Translations under genes and position numbers: made by a program
Shown here: positions 52,272 through 61,324 of the stretch, one piece after another
Numbering within the stretch: position 1 is the stretch's first letter
Layout: each line of letters opens with the position of its first letter
Notes under the pieces: generated by a model
Databases searched by the model: none
Seen by the model: only the letters and a program-made list of their open reading frames with translations
What the model was told of the DNA's origin: nothing
From: an uncultured Chitinophaga sp.
GTDB taxonomy: Bacteria; Bacteroidota; Bacteroidia; Chitinophagales; Chitinophagaceae
Length of the DNA stretch: 64,000 nt
Reading direction: 5' to 3'
Assembly (NCBI RefSeq): GCF_902168175.1
Contig: NZ_CABHOU010000054.1
Span: 124,001 to 188,000 of the forward strand

Positions 52272-54653
52272 ATGAAAACAGTAATTACCTCCTTCCTCCT
52301 TTTTTTACACCTTAGTACATATGGCCAGGGCCGCATTGCCGGCCAGGTAAACACGCCTTCCGCCACGCCGGCTTCCTTTGCCACGGTAGCGCTGTTAAAA
52401 GCAGCCGATAGTGCCGTGGTTAAAGGGGCCGTGTGCGATAGTCTGGGGAATTATACCATTGTTGCGCCATACGGCCGTTACCTGCTGGCCGCTACGCAGG
52501 TGGGCATGGCCAAAACCTACAGTGCCCCGTTTGTGACCGACAGTATAAATAGCCATGTTACGATGCCAGCCATCGTGCTGGTGAGCCGTAATACGCTGAA
52601 AGAAGTAGCCGTAAATGCGCAGAAACCTTATGTAGAAATGCAGATAGATAAGATGGTGCTGAACGTAGAAAATAGTGTAATGGCGCAAGGCAATACGCTG
52701 TTCGATCTGCTCGTGCATGCGCCAGGCATCAGGCCCGATAAAGATGAAAATTTGGTGATGATGGGCAAATCGGGCGTGCAGGTTTGGATAGATGGCCGCC
52801 CTTCAAACTTAAGTGGAGAAAGCCTCACCGCCTGGCTTAAGGCCCAGCCGGCCGACGTGGTGGCGAAAATAGAACTGATATCACAGCCGTCAGCGAGGTT
52901 CGATGCGGGCGGCAGTGCGGGTATTATCAACATAAGGTTAAAGAAGAACATGCAGCAGGGTGTTAATGGCAATGCGTATACTTCCCTGGCCATGGGTAAG
53001 TACCCTAAAGCCTCTGCGGGATTGAATCTTAACTACCGGAAAGACAAGCTGAACTTCTTTGGTAATTATAGCTACAACTATTCCGAATCGTTCAACTACC
53101 GCACCCTGAACACGGTTATTCATGGTAAGGGCAAGGAGTCGTACATGGATTACGACAACTACTGGCACCCGGTAAGTGATTTTCATTTTCTGAAGATAGG
53201 TGCTGACTACAAGCCAACTGCCAAAACCACCATTGGTTTTATTGTGAACGGAAACCTCAGCAGCTCGAACAATACAACAGAAGCCAACACCTTTGTATAC
53301 GACATCCCCACCGAAAAGAGTCTGCTGGCGGCTAACTCCCGGGGCAACGATGACTGGTCGAAACTGAGTTATAACCTGAACCTGCTGCATGAAATAGACA
53401 GCCTGGGCAGCACGCTGAACCTCGATGCTGATTATTCTAATTACGGCAAAGAAGTGACCGAGGGCATCGAGAACCGTAACAATTCAGGCGCTTTGTTCGC
53501 GCAGATCAGGGCGGCTGCACCAACCGATGTAGATGCATTATCGTTCAAGGCCGACTATACAAAGTACTTCTCTAAAACCCTCCGTTTAGAGGCCGGCTTT
53601 AAAGTGAACCGTGTACAAACCGACAACGACCTGCGGTACGATTCGCTGCTGCAAAACGTTTGGGAGCCCGATGTAAACAGGTCAAACCAGTTCGTGTACA
53701 CCGAAAACATACAGGCCGCTTACGTTACGCTGGCTAAGGAATGGAAGAAGTGGACCCTGCAGGCAGGCCTGCGCGCCGAACGGACAGAGGCCACCGGTTA
53801 TTCCGTAACCCTGGGCCAGAAAGTAAAGCGCCGTTACACCGGTTTGTTTCCCACAGTAAACGTGATGAAGAAAATCAACGAAACCAATGACCTCAGCTTT
53901 AGCTATTCCCGCCGCATTGACCGTCCTTCCTACGGCTCCCTAAATCCTTTTATTGTAGCGATAGACCCCTATAACAGGCAGGTCGGTAATCCCTACCTGA
54001 ATCCATCGTACAGCAACACCTTCCAGTTGCGCCATGGGTTTAAACAGGCCCTTTGGACAACCTTGTATTATAGTCGTGGCAACCGCGATGTGGTAAGGCT
54101 TATTTCGCAGGATAGCGTTACAAAGATCCAGACCACTACTTCTGAAAACCTGGGCAGCAGCGACTACGGTTATATCTCCGTAAGCCTGGGCCTGCCGGTA
54201 ACCAGCTGGTGGCAGCTCGATTTTAGCGGTGGGGTCGGTTATGCCGAGTATCGTTCTAATACCTTTACTAATGGTAACTGGGGCGCCGAAACCAGCCTGG
54301 ATAACACCTTTACCATTTTCAAAGATCTTCGCCTGGCGATCAGCATGTTCTACAATACCGCCGCTCCCTCGGGTCAGCAGGTACAACGCGCCAACTATGG
54401 CGGCCGTTTCAGTGCCAGCAAACCCGTATTTCGCAAACAGGGCCGCGTTTCATTTGGCCTCCAGGACCCCTTTAATATGCAGCGCTACGATGCCGATATA
54501 TACACCAATGCCTCCACCATCCGCTGGGTGAACCGTTGGGAAAGCAGGAAGGTGAGCCTCAGCTTTTCGTGGAAGTTCGGTAGTCAGCAGATAAAGGCGG
54601 TAAGGGAGCGGAAGAATAGCATGGGCGATGTAGAGAACAGGGTGAATATGTAG
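52272..54653 (+). CDS. Outer-membrane beta-barrel (TonB-receptor-like) protein
   Basis: The start is the ATG at 52272 (MKTVITSFLLFLHLS), where a signal peptide begins; the frame extends upstream without protein-like sequence. The 793-residue product has a carboxypeptidase-like beta-sandwich (RIAGQVNTPSATPASFATVAL), a short plug (LFDLLVHAPGIRPDKDENLVMMGKSGV in segments, then VWIDGRPSNLSG and SQPSARFDAGGSAGIINIRL) and a large barrel of the 'outer membrane beta-barrel family' type. It has no terminal aromatic (it ends VENRVNM). It is divergent from the LytS/LytR pair, which may control it. Ligand unknown. Confidence 0.87.
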   Translation: MKTVITSFLLFLHLSTYGQGRIAGQVNTPSATPASFATVALLKAADSAVVKGAVCDSLGNYTIVAPYGRYLLAATQVGMAKTYSAPFVTDSINSHVTMPAIVLVSRNTLKEVAVNAQKPYVEMQIDKMVLNVENSVMAQGNTLFDLLVHAPGIRPDKDENLVMMGKSGVQVWIDGRPSNLSGESLTAWLKAQPADVVAKIELISQPSARFDAGGSAGIINIRLKKNMQQGVNGNAYTSLAMGKYPKASAGLNLNYRKDKLNFFGNYSYNYSESFNYRTLNTVIHGKGKESYMDYDNYWHPVSDFHFLKIGADYKPTAKTTIGFIVNGNLSSSNNTTEANTFVYDIPTEKSLLAANSRGNDDWSKLSYNLNLLHEIDSLGSTLNLDADYSNYGKEVTEGIENRNNSGALFAQIRAAAPTDVDALSFKADYTKYFSKTLRLEAGFKVNRVQTDNDLRYDSLLQNVWEPDVNRSNQFVYTENIQAAYVTLAKEWKKWTLQAGLRAERTEATGYSVTLGQKVKRRYTGLFPTVNVMKKINETNDLSFSYSRRIDRPSYGSLNPFIVAIDPYNRQVGNPYLNPSYSNTFQLRHGFKQALWTTLYYSRGNRDVVRLISQDSVTKIQTTTSENLGSSDYGYISVSLGLPVTSWWQLDFSGGVGYAEYRSNTFTNGNWGAETSLDNTFTIFKDLRLAISMFYNTAAPSGQQVQRANYGGRFSASKPVFRKQGRVSFGLQDPFNMQRYDADIYTNASTIRWVNRWESRKVSLSFSWKFGSQQIKAVRERKNSMGDVENRVNM

Positions 54654-54695
54654 GAGGTGGCAGTATTATACGTATCAGCCTTTCGTTAGACCCTG

Positions 54696-54924
54696 GTACC
54701 TACGAGGGTAGATATAGGAAAGATAGGAGGTAGATACGAGGTGAGCGGCACGTAAGCGGACGGTGAGCGGAGGATAAGCGGACGGTGAGACGTGTTTTTG
54801 ACACGCGGGGGTGATTGCGACAGATGTCCTGGAAGTAGGGAGGGAGTATGGTGAGAGTATGGTGAAGCGGAGGATGAGCGGACGGTGAGACGTGTTTTCA
54901 GGCACGCGGGTGTGATTGCGACAG
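54696..54924. repeat. 11-bp-period repeat array with 100-bp tandem duplication
   Basis: Eight consecutive 11-bp units start at 54708, 54719, 54730, 54741, 54752, 54763, 54774 and 54785, drifting from GTAGATATAGG to GTGAGCGGAGG and ATAAGCGGACG. A second run occupies 54840-54895. The segment GCGGAGGAT(A/G)AGCGGACGGTG through GTGATTGCGACAG at 54767-54823 is repeated at 54867-54924, exactly 100 bp on; each copy includes a GACGTGTTTT..CACGC stem-loop. No gene is visible in this 390-bp convergent gap. Confidence 0.8.
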
Positions 54925-54940
54925 GACTTGACCAGTAGAA

Positions 54941-54978
54941 TTGTTGCCGCTGAAGAGAGTGACACAACGGGGGCTGGG
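54941..54978. repeat. Dispersed intergenic repeat, copy 2
   Basis: CGCTGAAGAGAGTGACACAA then CGGGGGCTG, differing from copy 1 (46991-47030) at two core positions. Adjacent to the 11-bp repeat array. Confidence 0.7.
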
Positions 54979-55008
54979 GAGGGAGTAAATGTTGATTAAA
55001 TAGTATTT

Positions 55009-55039
55009 AAAAAGCCGGCCCTTTACGAGGCCGGCTTTT
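55009..55039 (-). terminator. Intrinsic terminator of leuS
   Basis: AAAAAGCCGGCC, an eight-base loop and GGCCGGCTTTT: stem of 7 G:C-rich pairs plus A/T pairs, just past the leuS stop codon. Confidence 0.88.
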
Positions 55040-55047
55040 ACATAGAA

Positions 55048-57816
55048 TTATATAACGATGTTGATCATTTTTCCTTTTACGAAGATGATCTTCTTCGGTT
55101 CTTTGCCTTCCAGCCACTTCTGCACTACTTCGTTCGCCAGGGCTATTTTGCCGGCTTCGTCCGCTTCCACATCGAGGTTGATGACGATGGTGGTGCGCAG
55201 TTTGCCGTTTACCGAAACGGGGTACTCCTTGGCGCTTTCTGTTACGTACTGCTGCTCGAATACCGGGTAAGCGGCATCCAGGATGGAGCCACTGTTGCCC
55301 ATCAACTGCCACAGTTCCTCGGCAACGTGCGGTGCGTAAGGGGTGAGCAATACCAGCACCTGTTCCAGCACAGCTTTTTTATGACATTTAAGATCGCTGA
55401 GTTCATTTACACATACCATGAAGGCGCTCACGGCGGTGTTGTAGCTCAGGCGTTCGGTATCTTCCTCGATCTTACGGATGGTTTTATGCAGCGTTTTCAG
55501 TTCGTCGGCAGTTGGAGCATCGTTGGTAACAACGAGGCCTTTCTGCTCGTCGGCGAACAGGCGCCAGAGCTTTTTCAGGAAGCGGTGTACGCCTTCAATA
55601 CCTTTGGTTTCCCAGGGTTTGCTCTGCTCTACCGGGCCGAGGAACATTTCGTACATACGGAAGGTGTCGGCACCGTATTTCTCCACAAGCGTGTTGGGGT
55701 TTACGGCGTTGAAGTAACGTTTGCTCATCTTTTCCGACAGTGTTCCGCAGATATACTTACCGTTTTCGAGGATGAATTCTGCGTTGGTGTAGTCGCTGCG
55801 CCAATGTTTAAACGCTTCGGTATCCAGTTCTACTCCGTCTACGATGTTCACATCTACGTGCAGTTCGTCGGTTTCGTACTTATCTTTTAAACCGGCAGAT
55901 ACAAACTGATGTGTACCGCGCACACGGTATACGATGCGGCTGCTGCCGGTGATCATACCCTGGTTTACGAGTTTTTTATAAGGTTCGTCGAAGCTCAGGA
56001 AGCCGAGGTCGAACAGTACTTTGGTCCACAGACGGGAGTACAGCAGGTGGCCTACGGCGTGTTCGGTACCACCGATGTAAAGATCTACCTGGTTCCAGTA
56101 GTCCATTACATTGCGGTCGGCAAATACCTGGTCGTTCTTCGGGTCCATAAAGCGGAGGAAGTACCAGCTGCTGCCGGCGTAACCGGGCATGGTATTGGTT
56201 TCGCGGATGGTGCCATCGCCCAGTTCAACCCACTCGCGTACGTTGGCCAGCGGGCCTTCGCCTTCTGCGCCGGGTTTGTAATTCTCTACGTGAGGGAGTT
56301 CTACGGGCAGGGTGGTTTCATCTACCGCGTAAGGAATACCGTTTTTATAGATGATCGGGAATGGTTCGCCCCAGTAGCGCTGGCGGCTGAAACCGGCATC
56401 ACGCATCTTAAAGTTGATCTGGCGTTTACCATTACCACGTTTTTCCAGCTCGCTGATCACCAGTTCCATCGCGGGTTTCATATCCATACCGGTAATGAAG
56501 TCGCTGTTTACCAGTTTACCTTCTTTAGTAGGATTCGCTTCTTCGCCATTGTAGGCATCACCCACAATATTGGTAATGTGGATGTCGAAGTGTTTGGCGA
56601 AGTTGAAGTCGCGCTGGTCGCCGCAGGGCACCGCCATAATAGCACCTGTGCCATAACCGGCCAGTACGTATTCAGATATCCAAACGGGTATCTGACGGCC
56701 GTTGAAGGGGTTGAGGGCGTAAGCACCGGTAAAGGCGCCTGTAACCTGTTTCACTTCGGCCATACGTTCGCGCTCGGAGCGGCTTTGTACGTATTGTTTA
56801 TAATCATCTATCGCCTGGCGCTGCTCGTGCGTAGTAATTAAATCTACCAGCTCGTGTTCCGGTGCCAGTACGAGGAAGTCTACACCAAAAATGGTGTCGG
56901 GACGGGTGGTATAACATACCAGTTTCTCGCCCTGCACACCTTCAATCTCAAAGCTAATTTCAGCGCCCTGGCTTTTACCGATCCAATTGCGCTGCATATC
57001 TTTCATAGCCTCGCTGAACGATACCTGTTCCAGGCCTTCGAGCAGGCGGTCGGCGTATTCGGTAATACGGAGGAACCACTGGCGCATTTTCTTTTTCACT
57101 ACGGGGAAGCCTCCTCGTTCGCTCACGCCGTTCACTACTTCGTCGTTTGCCAGTACGGTACCGAGTTCGGCGCACCAGTTTACTTCAGCATAAGCGAGAA
57201 AGGCGATGCGGTAGTGCATGAGTATTTCGCGCTGGTCTTGTTCTGAAAAGCCTTTCCAGCCTTCGGCGCTGAAGCGGATGTTGCGGTCGCCGGGGCATTC
57301 GTGGTTGGCATTACCTTCGGTTTCGAAGATATTTACCAGGTCGGTGATGCGTTGGGCTTTAGACAACTTACGGTTAAACCAACTGTCGAACAACTGCAGG
57401 AACAGCCACTGCGTCCATTTATAATAGGCGGGGTCGCTGGTGCGTATTTCGCGCTCCCAATCGTAGCAAAAACCGATATTATCCAGTTGGTCGCGGAAGG
57501 AGTTGATGTTGTTTTCGGTGGTAACGGCGGGGTGCTGACCAGTTTCCAGGGCATATTGCTCTGCGGGTAAACCAAACGCATCGTAACCCATTGGGTGTAA
57601 AACGTTAAAACCTTTAAGACGTTTGTAGCGGGCATAAATGTCGGATGCAATGTAACCGAGCGGATGGCCTACATGCAGGCCGGCACCGGAGGGGTAGGGG
57701 AACATATCCAGTACATAACATTTGGGTTTGGAGCTGTTGTTCGACACGCGATAGGCGTGTGTTTCTTTCCATCGCTGCTGCCATTTCTGTTCGATCGCTC
57801 TGAAATTATATTCCAT
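55048..57816 (-). CDS. leuS: Leucyl-tRNA synthetase
   Basis: LeuRS charges tRNA-Leu. The start is the ATG at 57816 (MEYNFRAIEQKWQQRW); the frame continues upstream to 57855 but the family begins here. The 922 residues show the class I HIGH motif as GLHVGHPLGYI near residue 45, an editing domain insert (AEHELVDLITTHEQR, TGAIMAVPCGDQRD with the editing Asp), SWYFLRFMDP, the KMSKR loop SEKMSKRYFN (about 695) and a C-terminal anticodon-binding and tail domain. Length is slightly above E. coli LeuRS. It is transcribed alone. Confidence 0.97.
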   Translation of the reverse strand: MEYNFRAIEQKWQQRWKETHAYRVSNNSSKPKCYVLDMFPYPSGAGLHVGHPLGYIASDIYARYKRLKGFNVLHPMGYDAFGLPAEQYALETGQHPAVTTENNINSFRDQLDNIGFCYDWEREIRTSDPAYYKWTQWLFLQLFDSWFNRKLSKAQRITDLVNIFETEGNANHECPGDRNIRFSAEGWKGFSEQDQREILMHYRIAFLAYAEVNWCAELGTVLANDEVVNGVSERGGFPVVKKKMRQWFLRITEYADRLLEGLEQVSFSEAMKDMQRNWIGKSQGAEISFEIEGVQGEKLVCYTTRPDTIFGVDFLVLAPEHELVDLITTHEQRQAIDDYKQYVQSRSERERMAEVKQVTGAFTGAYALNPFNGRQIPVWISEYVLAGYGTGAIMAVPCGDQRDFNFAKHFDIHITNIVGDAYNGEEANPTKEGKLVNSDFITGMDMKPAMELVISELEKRGNGKRQINFKMRDAGFSRQRYWGEPFPIIYKNGIPYAVDETTLPVELPHVENYKPGAEGEGPLANVREWVELGDGTIRETNTMPGYAGSSWYFLRFMDPKNDQVFADRNVMDYWNQVDLYIGGTEHAVGHLLYSRLWTKVLFDLGFLSFDEPYKKLVNQGMITGSSRIVYRVRGTHQFVSAGLKDKYETDELHVDVNIVDGVELDTEAFKHWRSDYTNAEFILENGKYICGTLSEKMSKRYFNAVNPNTLVEKYGADTFRMYEMFLGPVEQSKPWETKGIEGVHRFLKKLWRLFADEQKGLVVTNDAPTADELKTLHKTIRKIEEDTERLSYNTAVSAFMVCVNELSDLKCHKKAVLEQVLVLLTPYAPHVAEELWQLMGNSGSILDAAYPVFEQQYVTESAKEYPVSVNGKLRTTIVINLDVEADEAGKIALANEVVQKWLEGKEPKKIIFVKGKMINIVI

Positions 57817-57915
57817 ATACTGATGTATTCTGAAAGTTAAGCGCTGCCCATGCACTGGAACAGCGTTAAATCCATATATTAAAAAATAAAAATGTTAAAA
57901 TGCCGTTTAAGATGG

Positions 57916-57923
57916 CAAAAGTA
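57916..57923 (-). promoter_or_regulatory. -7 promoter element for leuS
   Basis: TACTTTTG on the minus strand, predicting a leader of about 93 bases, the longest of the housekeeping leaders here. Confidence 0.4.
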
Positions 57924-57970
57924 AACATAACTGCTAATTTTTATTATTTTCGCCAATAAACTATAGATTA

Positions 57971-58840
57971 ATGGCTCAACCCGGGAAATCGTCAGCAAAG
58001 AAATCGAAGCCTTCATATATTTACTCCATCGTTGGTATAGCACTGGTATTGCTCATGTTGGGCATTCTGGGTCTTATCATGATCAACGCTACTAAGTTGA
58101 GCGTTTATTTTAAGGAAAGCATCGTTGTGCATGTGATTTTCAGGGATAACGTGACTGAAAAGCAGGGCATGGCGCTCCGCGACTCACTGGCCGGACAGCC
58201 GTACGTGAAAAACATCAAGTACATCTCCAAAGAAGCGGCTGCAGAAGAATTTAAGAAAGAGTTTGAGGACTTTACGGCGCTGTTGGGTTACAATCCACTG
58301 TATGCCAGTATTGAAATAAGCCCCAATGCTTCTTATGTAAATAATGACAGTCTCAAAATAATAGAGCAGAAGCTTACCAGCCAGGCTAATGTACGCGAAA
58401 TTCACTACCAGCGTGCGCTGGTACAGTCGCTTAACGAAAACGTACGAAAAATAGGGCTGGTGTTATTGGTTATCAGTGGTTTGCTGGCTATTGTGGTATT
58501 GGTATTGATCGATAATACTATCCGCCTGGCCATGTTCAGCAACCGTTTCCTGATCAAAACCATGCAAATGGTAGGAGCAACGAGGGGATTTATTGCCAAG
58601 CCTTTTGATGTACGCAGTATTATCAACGGAGCTGTAAGTGCTTTGCTGGCCATTGTCGGCCTGGTACTCATCGTTTACTTTATAGAAAGCCAGGTGCCTG
58701 AATTAAAGGCCATGCGTGATTATTTCCTGCTCGGGGTACTTTTCCTCGGAATGATATTGCTGGGTATAGGCATATCGCTGGTAAGTACACACCGCTCGGT
58801 AATGAAGTACCTGAAACTGCGCCTGGACGATCTTTATTAA
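57971..58840 (+). CDS. ftsX: Cell-division ABC-like permease FtsX
   Basis: FtsX pairs with the ATPase FtsE at the division site and transmits a signal to cell-wall hydrolases. The 289 residues show one N-terminal helix (about 17-40), a periplasmic domain (VVHVIFRDNVTEKQGMALRDSL in segments, KYISKEAAAEEF, YNPLYASIEISP), then three helices with DNTIRLAMFSNRFLIKTMQMVGAT, the typical FtsX core. ftsE is not adjacent, as is usual in Bacteroidota. It is followed by DUF3098 and uppP on the same strand. Confidence 0.93.
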   Translation: MAQPGKSSAKKSKPSYIYSIVGIALVLLMLGILGLIMINATKLSVYFKESIVVHVIFRDNVTEKQGMALRDSLAGQPYVKNIKYISKEAAAEEFKKEFEDFTALLGYNPLYASIEISPNASYVNNDSLKIIEQKLTSQANVREIHYQRALVQSLNENVRKIGLVLLVISGLLAIVVLVLIDNTIRLAMFSNRFLIKTMQMVGATRGFIAKPFDVRSIINGAVSALLAIVGLVLIVYFIESQVPELKAMRDYFLLGVLFLGMILLGIGISLVSTHRSVMKYLKLRLDDLY

Positions 58841-58870
58841 TTTTAACAACATATTCTGAAATACAATATT

Positions 58871-59137
58871 ATGGCTAAAGAAGTCGCAAAACCACAAACT
58901 ACGCCCGTTGCCCAGGAATCAAAGGGCCTTTTCGGGAAAGAAAATTACACTTACATGCTGGCAGGCGTAGTGCTCATCGCTATCGGTTTCCTGCTGATGA
59001 TGGGTGGCAGCAGCAAAGACGGTTCTTTTGACGTGAACGAAGTATACAGCTTCCGCCGTATTACCCTCGCACCCATCGTGATCCTGCTGGGGCTGGGCCT
59101 GGAAGTATACGCCATCATGCGTAAGCCAAAAGCATAA
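58871..59137 (+). CDS. DUF3098 small membrane protein
   Basis: An 88-residue protein with two hydrophobic segments (YTYMLAGVVLIAIGFLLMMGG and ITLAPIVILLGLGLEVYAIM) and the DUF3098 signature FDVNEVYSFRRITLAP between them. The N-terminal 25 residues are polar and cytoplasmic. The family is found in Bacteroidota between ftsX and uppP, as here (30 bases after ftsX, 69 before uppP), suggesting a part in envelope biogenesis. No activity is known. Confidence 0.9.
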   Translation: MAKEVAKPQTTPVAQESKGLFGKENYTYMLAGVVLIAIGFLLMMGGSSKDGSFDVNEVYSFRRITLAPIVILLGLGLEVYAIMRKPKA

Positions 59138-59163
59138 TTATAAAACATATTGAGATACCTGGG

Positions 59164-59193
59164 AAGCGATGATGGTTCATCGCTTTTCGTTTT
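59164..59193 (+). terminator. Weak hairpin between the DUF3098 gene and uppP
   Basis: AAGCGATGA, loop TGGT, TCATCGCTT followed by TTCGTTTT. It may partly separate uppP from the upstream genes. Confidence 0.45.
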
Positions 59194-59206
59194 AACAGAT
59201 TGATAG

Positions 59207-60001
59207 ATGAGCATTTTAGAAGCGGTAATTATCGCCATCGTAGAGGGACTTACAGAGTTTATCCCCGTTTCGTCCACCGGCCATATGATCATTGTGAGTT
59301 CCATTATGGGGATTAACAAAGATGAGTTTACAAAACTGTTCGAGGTATGTATACAGTTGGGTGCCATATTGGCCGTGGTGGTACTTTACTATAAGAAGTT
59401 CTTCAACTTATCGAAGCTCCAGTTTTATGTACGGTTGTTTTTCGCCGTGTTGCCTGCACTTATACTTGGGTATCTTTTAGGTGATTATATAGATGCAGCA
59501 TTGGAGAAGCCTGCCGTAGTAGCCGCTATGCTGCTGCTGGGTGGTATCGTGCTGTTGTTTGTTGATAAATGGTTTAAGAACCCCACCATCGATTCCGAAG
59601 AAAAGATCAGTTATTTCCAGGCTATTCGCATAGGTTTGTTCCAGTGCCTTGCCCTGTTGCCTGGCGTAAGCCGCAGTGCCGCCACGATCATCGGTGGTAT
59701 GCAGCAAAAGATGACGCGTAATGCGGCGGCTGAGTTCTCCTTTTTCCTGGCAGTGCCTACCATGGCGGCTGCTACTGGTTACAAGTTGCTGAAACATCAT
59801 GAACTGATAACAAAATATCCCGAAAACCTGAAACTGCTGGTGATCGGTAATATTGTGGCTTTCGTGGTGGCGATGCTCGCCATTAAGTTCTTTATCGGTA
59901 CGCTTAAGAAATACGGGTTTAAGATGTGGGGGTATTACCGTATTGTGGTAGGCCTGGCTATTCTTGTTTTCCTGGCAATGGGTTATTCGCTGGAAGTATA
60001 G
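59207..60001 (+). CDS. uppP: Undecaprenyl-diphosphatase
   Basis: UppP (BacA) dephosphorylates undecaprenyl pyrophosphate in the inner membrane to recycle the lipid carrier for peptidoglycan; it also confers bacitracin tolerance. The 264 residues have about eight hydrophobic segments and both catalytic motifs: [16 protein letters not shown] near the N-terminus and [14 protein letters not shown] in the second half. It ends before a strong bidirectional terminator; truB, which often follows in this phylum, is absent. Confidence 0.96.
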   Translation: MSILEAVIIAIVEGLTEFIPVSSTGHMIIVSSIMGINKDEFTKLFEVCIQLGAILAVVVLYYKKFFNLSKLQFYVRLFFAVLPALILGYLLGDYIDAALEKPAVVAAMLLLGGIVLLFVDKWFKNPTIDSEEKISYFQAIRIGLFQCLALLPGVSRSAATIIGGMQQKMTRNAAAEFSFFLAVPTMAAATGYKLLKHHELITKYPENLKLLVIGNIVAFVVAMLAIKFFIGTLKKYGFKMWGYYRIVVGLAILVFLAMGYSLEV

Positions 60002-60018
60002 TTACTGCATCAATATAA

Positions 60019-60053
60019 ATAAAAAGCCGGACTTCACAGCCCGGCTTTTTATT
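60019..60053. terminator. Bidirectional terminator between uppP and ald
   Basis: AATAAAAAGCCGG, a ten-base loop and CCGGCTTTTTATT; A- and T-runs on both sides serve the convergent genes. Confidence 0.9.
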
Positions 60054-61270
60054 TACCCCTTCACCGCCAGCAGCAGCTCCAGGTCAGTATATTTCAATTT
60101 AAATTTCTCACTTAAATGGTAGTTGGTAAGTGCGCCTTTGTACAGGTAAATACCGTTACGTACGCCGCGTTTGATCCAAACCAGGTTCTCGAAACCACCA
60201 TCATCGGCAGCATCCAGCAGCAAAGGCATCAGTACGTTGCTGATTGCCTGTGAGGCGGTGCCTGCAAAACCAGAAGGGATGTTGGGTACGCAGTAATGAA
60301 TAACATCGTACTTCTTAAACACCGGGTTTTCGTGTGTGGTTACTTCCGAAGTTTCGAAACAACCGCCGCGGTCGATGCTTACGTCCACGATTACCGAACC
60401 GGCTTTCATGTGGCTCACCATGGCTTCGCTAACAACAATAGGTGTGCGCCCGCTTTGGGAAGAAAGGGCACCTACCGCCACATCGGCTGTTTTCAGTTGT
60501 TCGGCCAGCGTTTTAGGTTGTATAACGGAGGTGAATACCCGCACGCCAATGTTATTCTGCAGCCTTTTGAGCTTATAAATGTTGTTATCGAATACTTTTA
60601 CCGAAGAGCCCATGGCCATGGCCGTACGGGCGGCAAATTCGCCCACAATGCCTGCGCCGATGATCACCACTTTGGTAGGGGGGATGCCCGTAACACCACC
60701 CAGCAAAATACCTTTACCACGGTTGCTGTTGCTCAGGTATTGGCCCGCTATCAGCATCACCGCACCTCCGGCAATTTCGCTCATGGCACGTACAATCGGA
60801 TAGGTGCCGGCATCGTCCTTCAGGTTTTCGTAAGAAAGAAGGGTGATGCGTTTATCCATCATCTTTTGTACCTGGGCGGCCTTTAATACCGAAAGGTGAA
60901 TGGGGGAGATAACGATCTGGTGAGGGCGGAGCAGTTCTATTTCTTCATCATTGAGCGGGGCCGATTTTACGATGATCTCGGCCTTGAATACCTCTTTCTT
61001 ATCGTACACGATCTCGGCGCCTGCTTCGGAATAGTCGGTGTCGTAGAAGTGTGAACCATCACCGGCTTTATGTTCTACCACAATGTGGTGGCCATTGTTA
61101 CAAAGTATGCTCACTGCGTCCGGCGTTAATGCAATACGGTTTTCCTGGAAAGAAGTTTCCTTGGGGATACCAATAAACAAACGCGGATTCTTCTGCCGTA
61201 TGTCAAGCGTTTCTTCCATCGGGGAATATGTAAAGCCAGCACTTACAACAGGTTTTTGCCTTTGCTCCAT
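60053..61270 (-). CDS. ald: Alanine dehydrogenase
   Basis: NAD-dependent oxidative deamination of L-alanine to pyruvate, or the reverse. The start is the ATG at 61270 (MEQRQKPVVSAGF), because the promoter element at 61307-61314 lies within the longer in-frame reading. The 405 residues carry the substrate-binding N-terminal segment IGIPKETSFQENRIALTP, VEHKAGDGSHFYD, the Rossmann loop VVIIGAGIVGEFAARTA and the SIDRGGCFETSE signature. It is slightly longer than typical Ald (about 370), with extra residues at both ends as usual in Bacteroidota. tsaE lies 54 bases upstream. Confidence 0.9.
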   Translation of the reverse strand: MEQRQKPVVSAGFTYSPMEETLDIRQKNPRLFIGIPKETSFQENRIALTPDAVSILCNNGHHIVVEHKAGDGSHFYDTDYSEAGAEIVYDKKEVFKAEIIVKSAPLNDEEIELLRPHQIVISPIHLSVLKAAQVQKMMDKRITLLSYENLKDDAGTYPIVRAMSEIAGGAVMLIAGQYLSNSNRGKGILLGGVTGIPPTKVVIIGAGIVGEFAARTAMAMGSSVKVFDNNIYKLKRLQNNIGVRVFTSVIQPKTLAEQLKTADVAVGALSSQSGRTPIVVSEAMVSHMKAGSVIVDVSIDRGGCFETSEVTTHENPVFKKYDVIHYCVPNIPSGFAGTASQAISNVLMPLLLDAADDGGFENLVWIKRGVRNGIYLYKGALTNYHLSEKFKLKYTDLELLLAVKG

Positions 61271-61306
61271 AAATTTGAAAGATATTTCGGTAATGTTAGG
61301 TCCTGC

Positions 61307-61314
61307 CAAAGATA
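61307..61314 (-). promoter_or_regulatory. -7 promoter element for ald
   Basis: TATCTTTG on the minus strand lies between tsaE and ald; leader of about 30 bases. Confidence 0.5.
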
Positions 61315-61324
61315 CACTATTTGT

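Noticed and set aside
54675..54965. Overlapping Ser/Pro-rich minus-strand open frames
   Set aside because: They are translations of the 11-bp repeat array, with no start context and no homology.
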